Positions 7,099 through 15,167 of a stretch of DNA of 64,000 bases are shown here, piece by piece. Position numbers and translations under genes: made by a program. The DNA comes from CAVWNR01 sp963756525 (GTDB lineage Bacteria; Actinomycetota; Actinomycetes; Mycobacteriales; Jatrophihabitantaceae). The notes below the pieces were generated by a model that searched no databases, was not told where the DNA came from, and saw only the letters and a list, made by a program, of their open reading frames with translations. Where the stretch lies: NCBI GenBank assembly GCA_963756525.1, contig CAVWNR010000001.1:1364001-1428000 (forward strand), written 5' to 3'. Position 1 is the first letter of the stretch. Every line of letters begins with the position of its first letter.

Positions 7099-10000
7099 CA
7101 GCGAGCTCCTGCGGAGGATCGAGGGCGGCGAGTTCGGACTCGACGCGGGCCAGTTCGCGCGCCGGCTCGATGAGCCCGGCCACCGGCGGTCGGCCGAGGT
7201 CGACGAAGTTGGCCATGAACTCTTCACCCGGCGCGTAGCGGAGCCGGCGACGCCAGCCCTCGGCCGCCTCGGTGAGCCGCCGGTGCGCCTGGTCGTGGTC
7301 GCCGCGGGCTTGCGCGATGAGACCCTGCAGGCGGGCCAGTCGCGGCACCAGCGCCCACGGCTGATCGCCGGCGCAGACCGGTTCGAGGGTCGCGGCGCGG
7401 ACCTCGGCGGCCGCCTCGTCCGGCAGTCCGCAGCCCAGCAGCGCCTCGGCGCGGGCAAGCCGCGCGGCCGGGCGGCTCACCTCGGCCCCGCGTTCGAGCG
7501 CGGCGGCCAGCAGCTTTGCCGCCTCCGCGTGCCGGCCGGCGGCTGCGGCGATCAGCCCGGCGTCGTGGCGGGCAAGCGCGGGGCAGGCCGGCGAGTCGAT
7601 CCGTTCGGCGAGCTCGAACATCGCGTCGGCCTGGGTCAGCGCTTCGTCGTGTCGTCCGAGCCGGGATAGCAGGAACGCCCGGGCCGCAAGGCACGGCAGC
7701 TCGATGACGGCGTTGCCGCGTACCGCCGCGACCGCCTGCTCGGCGGCGCGCAGGGCCGCGTCGAGCTTTCCGGCGCAGGCCAGCGCGCAGGCGGCGTGGA
7801 TCCAGATCGGGTAGGCGAGGTCCGGCCGCCCGGCGCGCACCGCCGCCGCGCCGCCGGGGTCGGCGACCCGCTCGCAGTCGGCGAAGCGGCCCTGCCGGAT
7901 CAGTGTCATCAGCCGCACGTTCGCGATCTCCGCGGCGGACGTGTCCTCGGCGGGCGGGCCGAGTTCGGCGAGCAAGGCCGCGGCGTGTTCCGGGTCGCCG
8001 GCCGAGGCGTCGCCCCAGGCCGTCCCGATCAGCGCGTCGGTCCGCACCTTGGCTGGTGCGTCGCTGGGTAGCAGCTCGGTCGCTCGCCGGTAGGCGGCCA
8101 GCGACCCGGCCGGATGACAGACCACCGTGCGCAGCACCATGCCCCGGCGCAGCCACGCGAGGTAGCGGCGCGGCGGCGGCAGCAGGTCGAGCCCGGCCTG
8201 CCATTCCCGTTCGAAGTCGTCGGCTTGGCCGAGCCAGCCGTAGACCTCGGCCAACTCCAGCCGGGCATCGGCCGCGTCCGGCGCACATCGGACGGCCTCG
8301 GTCCAGAACCGGGCCGCGTCGAGCAGCGCGCCCAGGCTGCGGGCGTGTCGGGCGGCACGTTGCCAGCGTGGGCCGGCCAGGTCGGCGCGGCCGGCGCGGC
8401 GCAGGTGAGCGGCCACCTCGGCGGCGACATGGTCTGCCGACGGCGCCGCCGCCTCGATCGCCAGTGCGACCTGCTCGTATCGGCGGGGGTGTTCGCCGAG
8501 GTCCGCGCGCACCGCCTCGCCGAGCAGCGCGTGCCGGAATCCCAGCCCGGCGCCGGCCCGGCCCACCAGCCCGGTGTCCATCACGCCGCGTTCGGCGAGA
8601 TCCCGGTCGGCCGTGGCCAGCACCGTCAGCTCGGCCGCGGACAGTGTCCGGCCGGCCACCGCGAGCGCCTCGAGCAGGTCGCGAGCCGGGCCGTGCAGGC
8701 CACGGATCGCGGCCCGCACGGTGGCCCGCAGCCCGCCCGCCAGCGCGGGCTGCCCGGCCGCTGCCGCCCGCGCGGCCTCCACCGCGAGCAGCGGGTTGCC
8801 ATCCGCAGCCTGGATGACAGTCTCGAGCGTCTGGTCATCCAGCGGCGCGACGCCGCGCGCCACCGCCGCCAGCTCGGCCGCCGCCATCGGCGGCAGCTCG
8901 ATCTCCGCCGCCTCGACACCGCGCCCGGCCAGGTCGGCGAGCAGCGCGTCGGCGTCGCCGCGGTCCGGCCGATCCCGGCGGGTGAGCACCAGCAGCACCG
9001 GCAGCCCGGCGAGCCGCCGACCCAGGTAGGCGGCCAGCTGCAGGCTGGCCGGGTCGGCGCAGTGCACATCCTCGCCGATCAACAGCACCGGCCGCCCGGA
9101 GGAGGCCCACTCCACCAGATGCAGCACCGCGTCGAACAGCCGCAGCCGTTCCAGCTCCGGCGAGGCCACCGGCGGCGGCGCGCCGCGCCCGAGCCGGGCC
9201 GCCACGTCGGGGGCGAGCCGGCCCAGCTCCGCCGGCCAGCCCACGGCCTGTGGTGGCGGGGGGATCGTGCGGGACAGCTGCCCGACCAGCTCCTGCCATA
9301 GCGCGAGCGGGGTCTGCCCGCCCACATCGACGGCGGCGCCGACCGCGATCCGCGCGCCGGCGTTGTCCGCCCGGCGGGCGAGCTCGCCGACGAGGCGGGT
9401 CTTGCCGATGCCCGCCTCGCCGGTGACCAGCACCAGCCGACCAGCGCCGGTGCGGGCCGCGGCCCACGCGCTGCCGAGCGCGCGCAGCTCGTCCGCCCGG
9501 CCGAACATGGGCCGGGCCGCCGCCGGGAACGGGTTCGCCACTGCCGCCGCGGTGCCGCCGCGCGCCTCGGCCAGCGCGGCGCGCAGCACCGGGCCGGGAC
9601 CGACGCTCAACTCGGTGCGCAGCCGATCCGCCACCGCCCGGCCGGCCAGCAGCGCGCCGGCGCGGTCGCCGGCCGCCGCGAGTTGCCGGACCAGCGCGGC
9701 GTGGGCGGCTTCGTCCAACGGGTCCAGCCCGCAGCGCAGCCGTGTCCACTGCGCCGCGCCGGCCGGGTCGCCGCCCGTTTCGGCCGTCTCGGCCAGCGAG
9801 CGCAGGATGCCGGCCAGCCCGGACCGCTGCTGGCGGCGGGCCTGCTCGACCCAGTCCGCGTCCCAGCCGGCCAGCAGCGCAGCCGCGCACAACCGTCCGG
9901 CCGCGCCCGGATCGCCGGCCTGGGCCAGCAGCGTCTGTTCGGTCACGTCGAGTTGCACCTGGGCCGGGTCCAGCCCGACCGTCGCGCGGGAGGCCTGCAG

Positions 10001-10228
10001 TGCCGGCTCGCCGACCGCCCGGCGCAGCGCCCACAGCGCGGTCCGCAAGTTGGCGCGGGCCGCCGGGCCGGCCGCGTCCGGCCAGAATCGGCCGGCCAGC
10101 GCGTCGCGGTCGTGTGCGCCGGGGTGCAGCGCCAGGTAGGCGAGCAGCCGCGTGGCCGGCGGCGGCAGCGTCAGCGGCGCGCCGTCGCGTTCCACGGCCG
10201 CTCCCCCGAGCAGCCGCATCCGCAGCAT
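7091..10228 (-). CDS. Large BTAD/AAA-ATPase transcriptional regulator (SARP-like N-terminus)
   Basis: Predicted STAND-type regulator of 1045 aa. Residues 1-95 form an OmpR-like winged helix (MLRMRLLGGAAVERDG, then DRDALAGRFWPDAAGPAARA). A BTAD tetratricopeptide-like domain follows to about residue 235. Walker A of an AAA/NB-ARC-like domain (GEAGIGKTRL) is near residue 270 and a Walker B-like LLIGEDVHCAD follows. The C-terminal half is helical and Ala/Arg-rich, resembling TPR repeats. The start was placed at ATG 10228 (MLRMRLL) because upstream codons lack family sequence. It is divergent from the methyltransferase gene at 10342, which may be its target, and coupled to the SRPBCC gene downstream. 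Confidence 0.85.
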   Translation of the reverse strand: MLRMRLLGGAAVERDGAPLTLPPPATRLLAYLALHPGAHDRDALAGRFWPDAAGPAARANLRTALWALRRAVGEPALQASRATVGLDPAQVQLDVTEQTLLAQAGDPGAAGRLCAAALLAGWDADWVEQARRQQRSGLAGILRSLAETAETGGDPAGAAQWTRLRCGLDPLDEAAHAALVRQLAAAGDRAGALLAGRAVADRLRTELSVGPGPVLRAALAEARGGTAAAVANPFPAAARPMFGRADELRALGSAWAAARTGAGRLVLVTGEAGIGKTRLVGELARRADNAGARIAVGAAVDVGGQTPLALWQELVGQLSRTIPPPPQAVGWPAELGRLAPDVAARLGRGAPPPVASPELERLRLFDAVLHLVEWASSGRPVLLIGEDVHCADPASLQLAAYLGRRLAGLPVLLVLTRRDRPDRGDADALLADLAGRGVEAAEIELPPMAAAELAAVARGVAPLDDQTLETVIQAADGNPLLAVEAARAAAAGQPALAGGLRATVRAAIRGLHGPARDLLEALAVAGRTLSAAELTVLATADRDLAERGVMDTGLVGRAGAGLGFRHALLGEAVRADLGEHPRRYEQVALAIEAAAPSADHVAAEVAAHLRRAGRADLAGPRWQRAARHARSLGALLDAARFWTEAVRCAPDAADARLELAEVYGWLGQADDFEREWQAGLDLLPPPRRYLAWLRRGMVLRTVVCHPAGSLAAYRRATELLPSDAPAKVRTDALIGTAWGDASAGDPEHAAALLAELGPPAEDTSAAEIANVRLMTLIRQGRFADCERVADPGGAAAVRAGRPDLAYPIWIHAACALACAGKLDAALRAAEQAVAAVRGNAVIELPCLAARAFLLSRLGRHDEALTQADAMFELAERIDSPACPALARHDAGLIAAAAGRHAEAAKLLAAALERGAEVSRPAARLARAEALLGCGLPDEAAAEVRAATLEPVCAGDQPWALVPRLARLQGLIAQARGDHDQAHRRLTEAAEGWRRRLRYAPGEEFMANFVDLGRPPVAGLIEPARELARVESELAALDPPQELADA

Positions 10229-10341
10229 GCCCACACGGTAACCCGCGGCGGGCCGCGTTGACGATTCCCTGACGGTCACCACGACGTTCCCCGACGACGC
10301 TTTTCGACAAGCGATCCACATCACGACCAGGAGGCAACCAA

Positions 10342-11397
10342 ATGACCGTCGACCAGGACAGGCTCACCGAGCTGCTCGGCAGGTTCGTCACCGACCTCGG
10401 CGCCACCATCGCCGCGGGCAACATGGTCGTCGGGCACCGGCTCGGCCTATACCGCGCGCTCGCCGCCGGACCGGCCACCGCCGAAGAGCTCGCCCGGCGC
10501 AGCGACACCGACCCGCGCTATCTCGCCGAGTGGCTGCGCGGGCAAGCCGCCGGCGGGTACGTCACATACCACCCGGCCAGCGACGACTACTCCCTCACCG
10601 ACGAGCAGGCGTTCGCGCTCACCGACCCGGACGGGCCGCTGTACCTGCCCGGCGCGTTCGTGCTCGCCCTCGGTGCGCTGCGCGCCGAATCGCAGATCAC
10701 CGACGCCTTCCGCACCGGCGCCGGGATGGGCTGGCACGAACACCACGACGACGTGTTCGCCGGCACCGAGATGTTCTTCCGCCCCGGCTACCTGGCCAAC
10801 CTGGCCGCCAGCTGGATCCCGGCGCTGGACGGGGTCGAGGCCAAGCTGGCCGGCGGCGGCCGGGTCGCCGACGTCGGCTGCGGGCACGGCGCGTCCACCG
10901 TGCTGCTCGCCGAGGCATATCCGGACACCACGATCCTCGGCTCGGACTACCACCAGGCGTCGGTCGACGTCGCCCGCAAACGCGCCGCCGACGCCGGCCT
11001 CGCCGACCGGGTCCGCTTCGAAGTCGCCACCGCGCAGAGCTTCCCCGGCACCGGCTACGACCTCGTCACCACGTTCGACTGCCTACACGACATGGGCGAC
11101 CCGGCCGGCGCCGCCCGCCACATCCGGCACGCGCTCGACGCCGACGGCAGCTGGCTGATCGTCGAGCCCTTTGCCGGGGACAGCGTCACCGACAACCTCA
11201 ACCCGCTCGGGCGGGTCTACTACTCCTTCTCCAGCTTCCTGTGCCTACCCAACGCCCGATCCCAGCCCGGCGGCCAGGCGCTCGGCGCCCAGGCCGGCGA
11301 GGCGGCCATCCGCCGGGTCGTCGAACAGGCCGGGTTCACCCGCTTCCGCCGCGCCGCGCAAACCCCGTTCAACCTCGTCTTCCAGGCCCGCCCCTAA
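10342..11397 (+). CDS. Class I SAM-dependent methyltransferase with winged-helix N-terminus
   Basis: Predicted cytoplasmic methyltransferase of 351 aa, similar in architecture to Rv2258c-like proteins. An N-terminal winged-helix dimerisation domain (GLYRALAAGPATAEELARR) is followed by the SAM-binding Rossmann fold with motif I GGRVADVGCGHGAS near residue 174. An acidic residue after the next strand (ILGSDYHQ) and a conserved TTFDCLHDMGDP follow. An AGGAGG-like ribosome site precedes the ATG. A frameshifted paralogue is at 46013-47096, also next to a large regulator. The substrate is unknown. Confidence 0.85.
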   Translation: MTVDQDRLTELLGRFVTDLGATIAAGNMVVGHRLGLYRALAAGPATAEELARRSDTDPRYLAEWLRGQAAGGYVTYHPASDDYSLTDEQAFALTDPDGPLYLPGAFVLALGALRAESQITDAFRTGAGMGWHEHHDDVFAGTEMFFRPGYLANLAASWIPALDGVEAKLAGGGRVADVGCGHGASTVLLAEAYPDTTILGSDYHQASVDVARKRAADAGLADRVRFEVATAQSFPGTGYDLVTTFDCLHDMGDPAGAARHIRHALDADGSWLIVEPFAGDSVTDNLNPLGRVYYSFSSFLCLPNARSQPGGQALGAQAGEAAIRRVVEQAGFTRFRRAAQTPFNLVFQARP

Positions 11398-11435
11398 CCA
11401 CCACCATGCAGCGCCAGCACCGAAAGGAAACCACC

Positions 11436-11927
11436 ATGTCCCGCACCGTGATCGACTGCCGCGCCATCCCCAACGACGTCGGCTGCACACTCACCATCAG
11501 CGGCGAACCCGAGGAAGTCCTCACCGCCGCCGTGCACCACGCCGTCACCGTCCACGGGCACACCGACTCACCCGAACTGCGCGAACTACTGCGCGGCGCC
11601 CTCGTCCCCGAGCCGGCACCCACCCAGCAGGGCGCGTTCGTGCAACTCATCGACTACCGCACCGACCGCCCCGACGAGTGGGACGCCACCGTGACCCGCT
11701 GGGCCAAGGCCATCGGCGTCGCCCGCACCGCCCGCTGGTCGATCACCGGCCAGGACCGCAACCAGCCCGACCACTACGTCGAGATCGTCGAATTCGGCAG
11801 CCACGCCGACGCCACGACCAACTCCGCACACCCCGCCACGAGCGAACTCGCCGACCAACTCCGCGCGATCTGCCTCGACGAGCCCCGCTTCCGCGACCTC
11901 GACGTACGCACCGCCCGCCGCTGGTGA
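11436..11927 (+). CDS. DUF1059 domain protein with a second alpha/beta-barrel-like half
   Basis: 163-aa protein preceded by a GAAAGGAAA ribosome site. The N-terminal ~55 residues match DUF1059 (CRAIPNDVGCTLTISGEPEE, then HAVTVHGHTDSPELRELLRG), a small domain of unknown role with conserved Cys and His. The C-terminal half (GAFVQLIDYRTDRPDEW, then WSITGQDRNQPDHYVEIVEF) looks like a dimeric ferredoxin-like barrel of the antibiotic-biosynthesis-monooxygenase type. It follows the methyltransferase by 38 bp and is probably co-transcribed with it. Function is not known. Confidence 0.75.
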   Translation: MSRTVIDCRAIPNDVGCTLTISGEPEEVLTAAVHHAVTVHGHTDSPELRELLRGALVPEPAPTQQGAFVQLIDYRTDRPDEWDATVTRWAKAIGVARTARWSITGQDRNQPDHYVEIVEFGSHADATTNSAHPATSELADQLRAICLDEPRFRDLDVRTARRW

Positions 11928-11974
11928 CGCTCGCCAGCCCGCAGACCGCAACCGCGAACAGAAATGGGGAAATC

Positions 11975-12313
11975 ATGCCCGCCGTCGTCTACGACATCCT
12001 GCTGGACAACGCCACCCCGCTGCCACCCGGCGCACTGGTCGAAAGCCAGGTCATCGACGTCAACGGCGCCCGCAGCGTCCACCTGATGTTCAGCATCCCC
12101 GGCCCCGACCCGGCCGTGGGATGGACCCTGCACTTCGGACCAACCACCAACAACGCCTACGCCCAAACCCACTCCGGAAGCTTCGCCGACAACAACACCA
12201 TCGCACTCGCCGTCCCAGTGTTCGGCCCCGGCCTGCTGCTCGTCATCGAGAACCAGGGCAGCCAAGACGAAACCGTCGATGGCAACATCTACTACCTACG
12301 CGAGACGCCCTAA
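11975..12313 (+). CDS. Small hypothetical protein, beta-rich
   Basis: 112-aa product beginning MPAVVYDILLDNATPLPPGA, with a good Shine-Dalgarno (GGGGAAA) just upstream. It has no signal peptide and no membrane segment. Alternating hydrophobic strands (RSVHLMFSIPG, LALAVPVFGPGLLLVIENQG-like) suggest a beta sandwich. I do not recognise the family. It lies 47 bp after the DUF1059 gene in the same direction and may be the third gene of that operon. Confidence 0.6.
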   Translation: MPAVVYDILLDNATPLPPGALVESQVIDVNGARSVHLMFSIPGPDPAVGWTLHFGPTTNNAYAQTHSGSFADNNTIALAVPVFGPGLLLVIENQGSQDETVDGNIYYLRETP

Positions 12314-13100
12314 CGACAAACCGGCCAGCGCCACCGACGTGGCCACGAGGCACTCGCCGCCGGTCAGCCCCTGGCCGGGCCGTCGATCATTGAGCCAAAC
12401 GCCAACCACCCTGGACCGCGAGAACCGACCCACTCACGCAAGATGAGTGCGCCAGACATGTTCACCCTCATGCCGCGAGTCCGCCGGGTCGTCGTACCTC
12501 GCCGGAGAGCGATGACCCGGGCTGTCATCAGCCCGATCGCGGCAAGCCCCACACGTGGAGACCGAGCGACGCGAAGATCGCCGATTACTTCGTCCCGTTG
12601 CCGGAGAAATCCATTCGGCTGGCGGCCGATATGTGCGCGGTTACGCCTTATGTGAGTCCCGATGGCGCATGGCCTCAAGCTAAGAAGGAGCACCCGAGTG
12701 CGATATATATCGCCGATTGTGCCGACCTCAGCCAGAATTGTGCCAACGGCGATGTCGCCGACCTTCGCCGCGAGAACATGACGGTGCGCGAGATCGCGGC
12801 AGCGGTCGGTCGTCGGCGACGGTTAGTTGCCTGCTGCGGCGCAACCTCGACGTGCCCGGCGTTACCTGCCTGGAACCGCGGAGCGGCGGCGGCGACCGGC
12901 ACGATTAGCTCGCCGCCGCGGTGGTCGGAGTCACCGATGCCGTATTGATCGTGTCAGGAACCGTGGCTGCACCGTATCGAGCGCGTATTGAGCCTGTGTG
13001 ACAGCAGGTGATGTGGCGTTGAGTGCGTGGTGCGGTCGACCGGCCGCGACGGTCATGCCGAGGGACGCCATGCTGCAGAGGTCACCCGGTCGTAACAGCG
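12314..13100. other. Long intergenic region upstream of kdp with a transposase remnant
   Basis: No intact gene is recognised in most of this stretch. It holds the IS30-like remnant at 12735-12880 and otherwise weak open frames without family resemblance. The kdp promoter should lie toward its right end or in the following 230 bases, but no convincing -35/-10 pair was identified. Confidence 0.4.
12735..12880 (+). pseudogene. IS30-family-like transposase helix-turn-helix remnant
   Basis: One frame reads ADLRRENMTVREIAAAVGR and the next reads GRSSATVSCLLRRNLD. Joined, these resemble the N-terminal helix-turn-helix of IS30 transposases (LSVREIAARLGRSPSTVSRELRRN). The frame switch and the absence of any DDE domain nearby mark it as a decayed fragment. 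No terminal inverted repeats were found. Confidence 0.4.
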
Positions 13101-13346
13101 GTGTGGAGCCTGCTGGACGCGGTACCCCGGTGGGTTTTCTCCTGGCGGCTGGGGCTGTGGTCTTTTAACCGTTTCTTGACCAACTCCAGCGGCGACTTGG
13201 CCTGGCACGGCAGCGCCGGCACCCAACGCCTGGCCGCGGGCGTTATGGCGGTGGCCGTGGGTTTGGCGGTGGGCCGGTTCTATCGCGTGGTGAACGGGCT
13301 TGTGAGTGGACAGCGCACGGATGGGGCGACGCAATGGCTGATCTGA
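13101..13346 (+). CDS. Possible small membrane-associated protein upstream of kdp
   Basis: A GTG at 13101 opens an 81-codon frame (VWSLLDAVPRWVFSWRLGLW) with one hydrophobic stretch (RLAAGVMAVAVGLAVGRFY). It ends 13 bases inside the next small gene, an overlap that would suit coupling. Codon use is only partly biased and I do not recognise a family, so it may be non-coding. Confidence 0.25.
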   Translation: MWSLLDAVPRWVFSWRLGLWSFNRFLTNSSGDLAWHGSAGTQRLAAGVMAVAVGLAVGRFYRVVNGLVSGQRTDGATQWLI

Positions 13347-13417
13347 TCTTTGTGGTGTTGACGGTGGTCGTGTTCGCGGTCCTCGCGTTGTGTGCGAAGG
13401 GGTCGGAGAGGCTGTGA
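13334..13417 (+). CDS. 27-aa single-span membrane microprotein of the kdp operon
   Basis: ATG at 13334 gives MADLIFVVLTVVVFAVLALC followed by AKGSERL. This is one transmembrane helix with a short basic/acidic tail. Its stop overlaps the GTG of kdpF as GTGA, so it is translated in the same operon. Similar short proteins precede kdpF in other actinobacteria as far as I recall. Its role is not established. Like KdpF it may stabilise the KdpABC complex. Confidence 0.65.
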   Translation: MADLIFVVLTVVVFAVLALCAKGSERL

Positions 13418-13503
13418 GTGCCGCTAATGTGGTCGGGCTGATCCTGGCGGTGATCTTGACGGTGTTCTTGATCGTGGCGCTGGTCTTTCCGGAGAAGTTC
13501 TGA
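13414..13503 (+). CDS. kdpF: KdpF, small subunit of the K+-transporting ATPase
   Basis: 29-aa single-span peptide (VSAANVVGLILAVILTVFLI then VALVFPEKF). The FPEKF ending is characteristic of KdpF, which stabilises the KdpFABC complex in the membrane. GTG at 13414 overlaps the preceding stop. Its own TGA shares a base with the ATG of kdpA. Confidence 0.85.
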   Translation: MSAANVVGLILAVILTVFLIVALVFPEKF

Positions 13504-15167
13504 TGGGTTCGACCGGAGCCGGGATCGTCTTCCTGCTGACGCTGATCGCGGCGCTGGCGCTGGTGCATAAGCCGCTGGGTGACTACATCGCCCGGGTGGT
13601 GATGGGGACCGGGCATGCCCGCGTCGAGCGAGTGCTGTACCGGGTCGGCGGGGTGGACCCGGACGCGGATCAGACGTGGGGCCGTTACCTGCGCTCGGTG
13701 CTGGCGTTCAGCGCCGTGTCGGTGCTGTTCCTTTATGGGTTCCTACGGGTGCAGCACAAGCTGTGGCCGCCGTACAAGGTGCCGCAGATGCCGGCCCATC
13801 AGGCGTTCAACACCGCGGCCAGCTTCGTCACGAACACCAACTGGCAGTCGTATTCGGGGGAGAATGCGCTGGGCTACGTGGTGCAGATGGCTGGCCTGGC
13901 GGTGCAGAACTTCGTGTCCGCGGCGGTGGGCATCGCGGTGGCGATCGCGTTGGTGCGTGGGTTCGCGCGCAGCAAGACCGAGCGGCTGGGCAACTTCTGG
14001 GTGGATCTGACGCGGATCAGCTTGCGGGTGCTGCTGCCGCTGTCGTTCCTGGTCGCGATCGTGTTCGTCGGCGCCGGCGTGATCCAGAACCTGCACCACT
14101 ACCAGGACCTCAGCACGCTGGCCGGCAGTCACCAGAGGCTGACCGGTGGGCCGATCGCCAGCCAGGAAGCGATCAAGGAGATCGGCACCAACGGCGGCGG
14201 CTTCGCCAACGCCAACTCCGCGCACCCGTTCGAGAACCCCACGGTGTGGACGAACTGGCTGGAGGTTTTCCTGCTGCTGTGTGTCTCGTTCTCGCTGCCC
14301 CGCACGTTCGGGGTGCTGGTGGGCACCAAGCGGCAGGGCCACGCGATTGTCGCGGTGATGGCGGTGCTGGCGATTGTGTCGGTGAGCCTGAGCCTGGCCG
14401 CGCAGACCGCACACCACGGCACCGTGCCGACCGCCGTCGGGGCGGCGAGCGAAGGCACCGAGACCCGCTTCGGCGTGCCCGACTCGGCGATCTTCGCGAC
14501 CGGCACGACGTTGACCTCGACCGGGGCGGTGGACAGTTCTCACGACTCCTACACCAGTCTGGGCGGGGCGACGCTGCTGGTGAACATGATGCTGGGCGAG
14601 GTCGCGCCCGGCGGCACCGGCTCGGGGCTGTACGGGATGCTGGTGCTGGCGGTGATCACCGTGTTCGTGGCCGGGTTGATGGTCGGGCGCACACCGGAAT
14701 ATCTGGGCAAGAAGCTCGGCGGGCGAGAACTGAAATTCGCGTCGCTGTATCTGTTGACCACGCCGCTGCTGGTCCTGGCCGGCACCGCGGCGGCGATGGC
14801 GCTGCCCGGGGAGCGGGCCGGAATGCTCAACGGCGGCGCGCACGGGTTGTCCGAGGTGCTCTACGCGTTCACCTCGGCGGCGAACAACAACGGCAGCGCG
14901 TTCGCCGGCATCACGGTCAACACCGCCTGGTATGACACCGCGCTCGGGGTGACGATGCTGCTGGGCCGGTTCCTGCCGATCGTGTTCGTGCTCGGCCTGG
15001 CCGGATCGTTGGCCCGCCAGCAGCCGGTGCCGGTCTCGCAGGGCACGCTGCCCACCCACCGGCCACTGTTTGTCGGGATGCTCACCGGCGTCACGCTGAT
15101 CGTGGTCGCGCTGACCTACTTCCCGGCCCTGGCCCTGGGCCCGCTCGCGGAGGGCCTGCACGGATGA
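13503..15167 (+). CDS. kdpA: KdpA, K+-translocating subunit
   Basis: Multispan channel-like subunit that binds and translocates K+ in the high-affinity KdpFABC pump. It is 554 aa, the usual length, with about ten membrane segments. The family's selectivity-filter-like segments are present, including GTNGGGFANANSAHPFENP and AANNNGSAFAGI. The start ATG overlaps the kdpF stop and the end overlaps kdpB by ATGA. It is intact and co-transcribed with the rest of kdp. Confidence 0.95.
   Translation: MGSTGAGIVFLLTLIAALALVHKPLGDYIARVVMGTGHARVERVLYRVGGVDPDADQTWGRYLRSVLAFSAVSVLFLYGFLRVQHKLWPPYKVPQMPAHQAFNTAASFVTNTNWQSYSGENALGYVVQMAGLAVQNFVSAAVGIAVAIALVRGFARSKTERLGNFWVDLTRISLRVLLPLSFLVAIVFVGAGVIQNLHHYQDLSTLAGSHQRLTGGPIASQEAIKEIGTNGGGFANANSAHPFENPTVWTNWLEVFLLLCVSFSLPRTFGVLVGTKRQGHAIVAVMAVLAIVSVSLSLAAQTAHHGTVPTAVGAASEGTETRFGVPDSAIFATGTTLTSTGAVDSSHDSYTSLGGATLLVNMMLGEVAPGGTGSGLYGMLVLAVITVFVAGLMVGRTPEYLGKKLGGRELKFASLYLLTTPLLVLAGTAAAMALPGERAGMLNGGAHGLSEVLYAFTSAANNNGSAFAGITVNTAWYDTALGVTMLLGRFLPIVFVLGLAGSLARQQPVPVSQGTLPTHRPLFVGMLTGVTLIVVALTYFPALALGPLAEGLHG

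Noticed and set aside
12598..12948. 116-codon open frame before kdp as a gene
   Set aside because: Only a short IS30-like helix-turn-helix segment is recognisable and it needs a frame change. Treated as a remnant.
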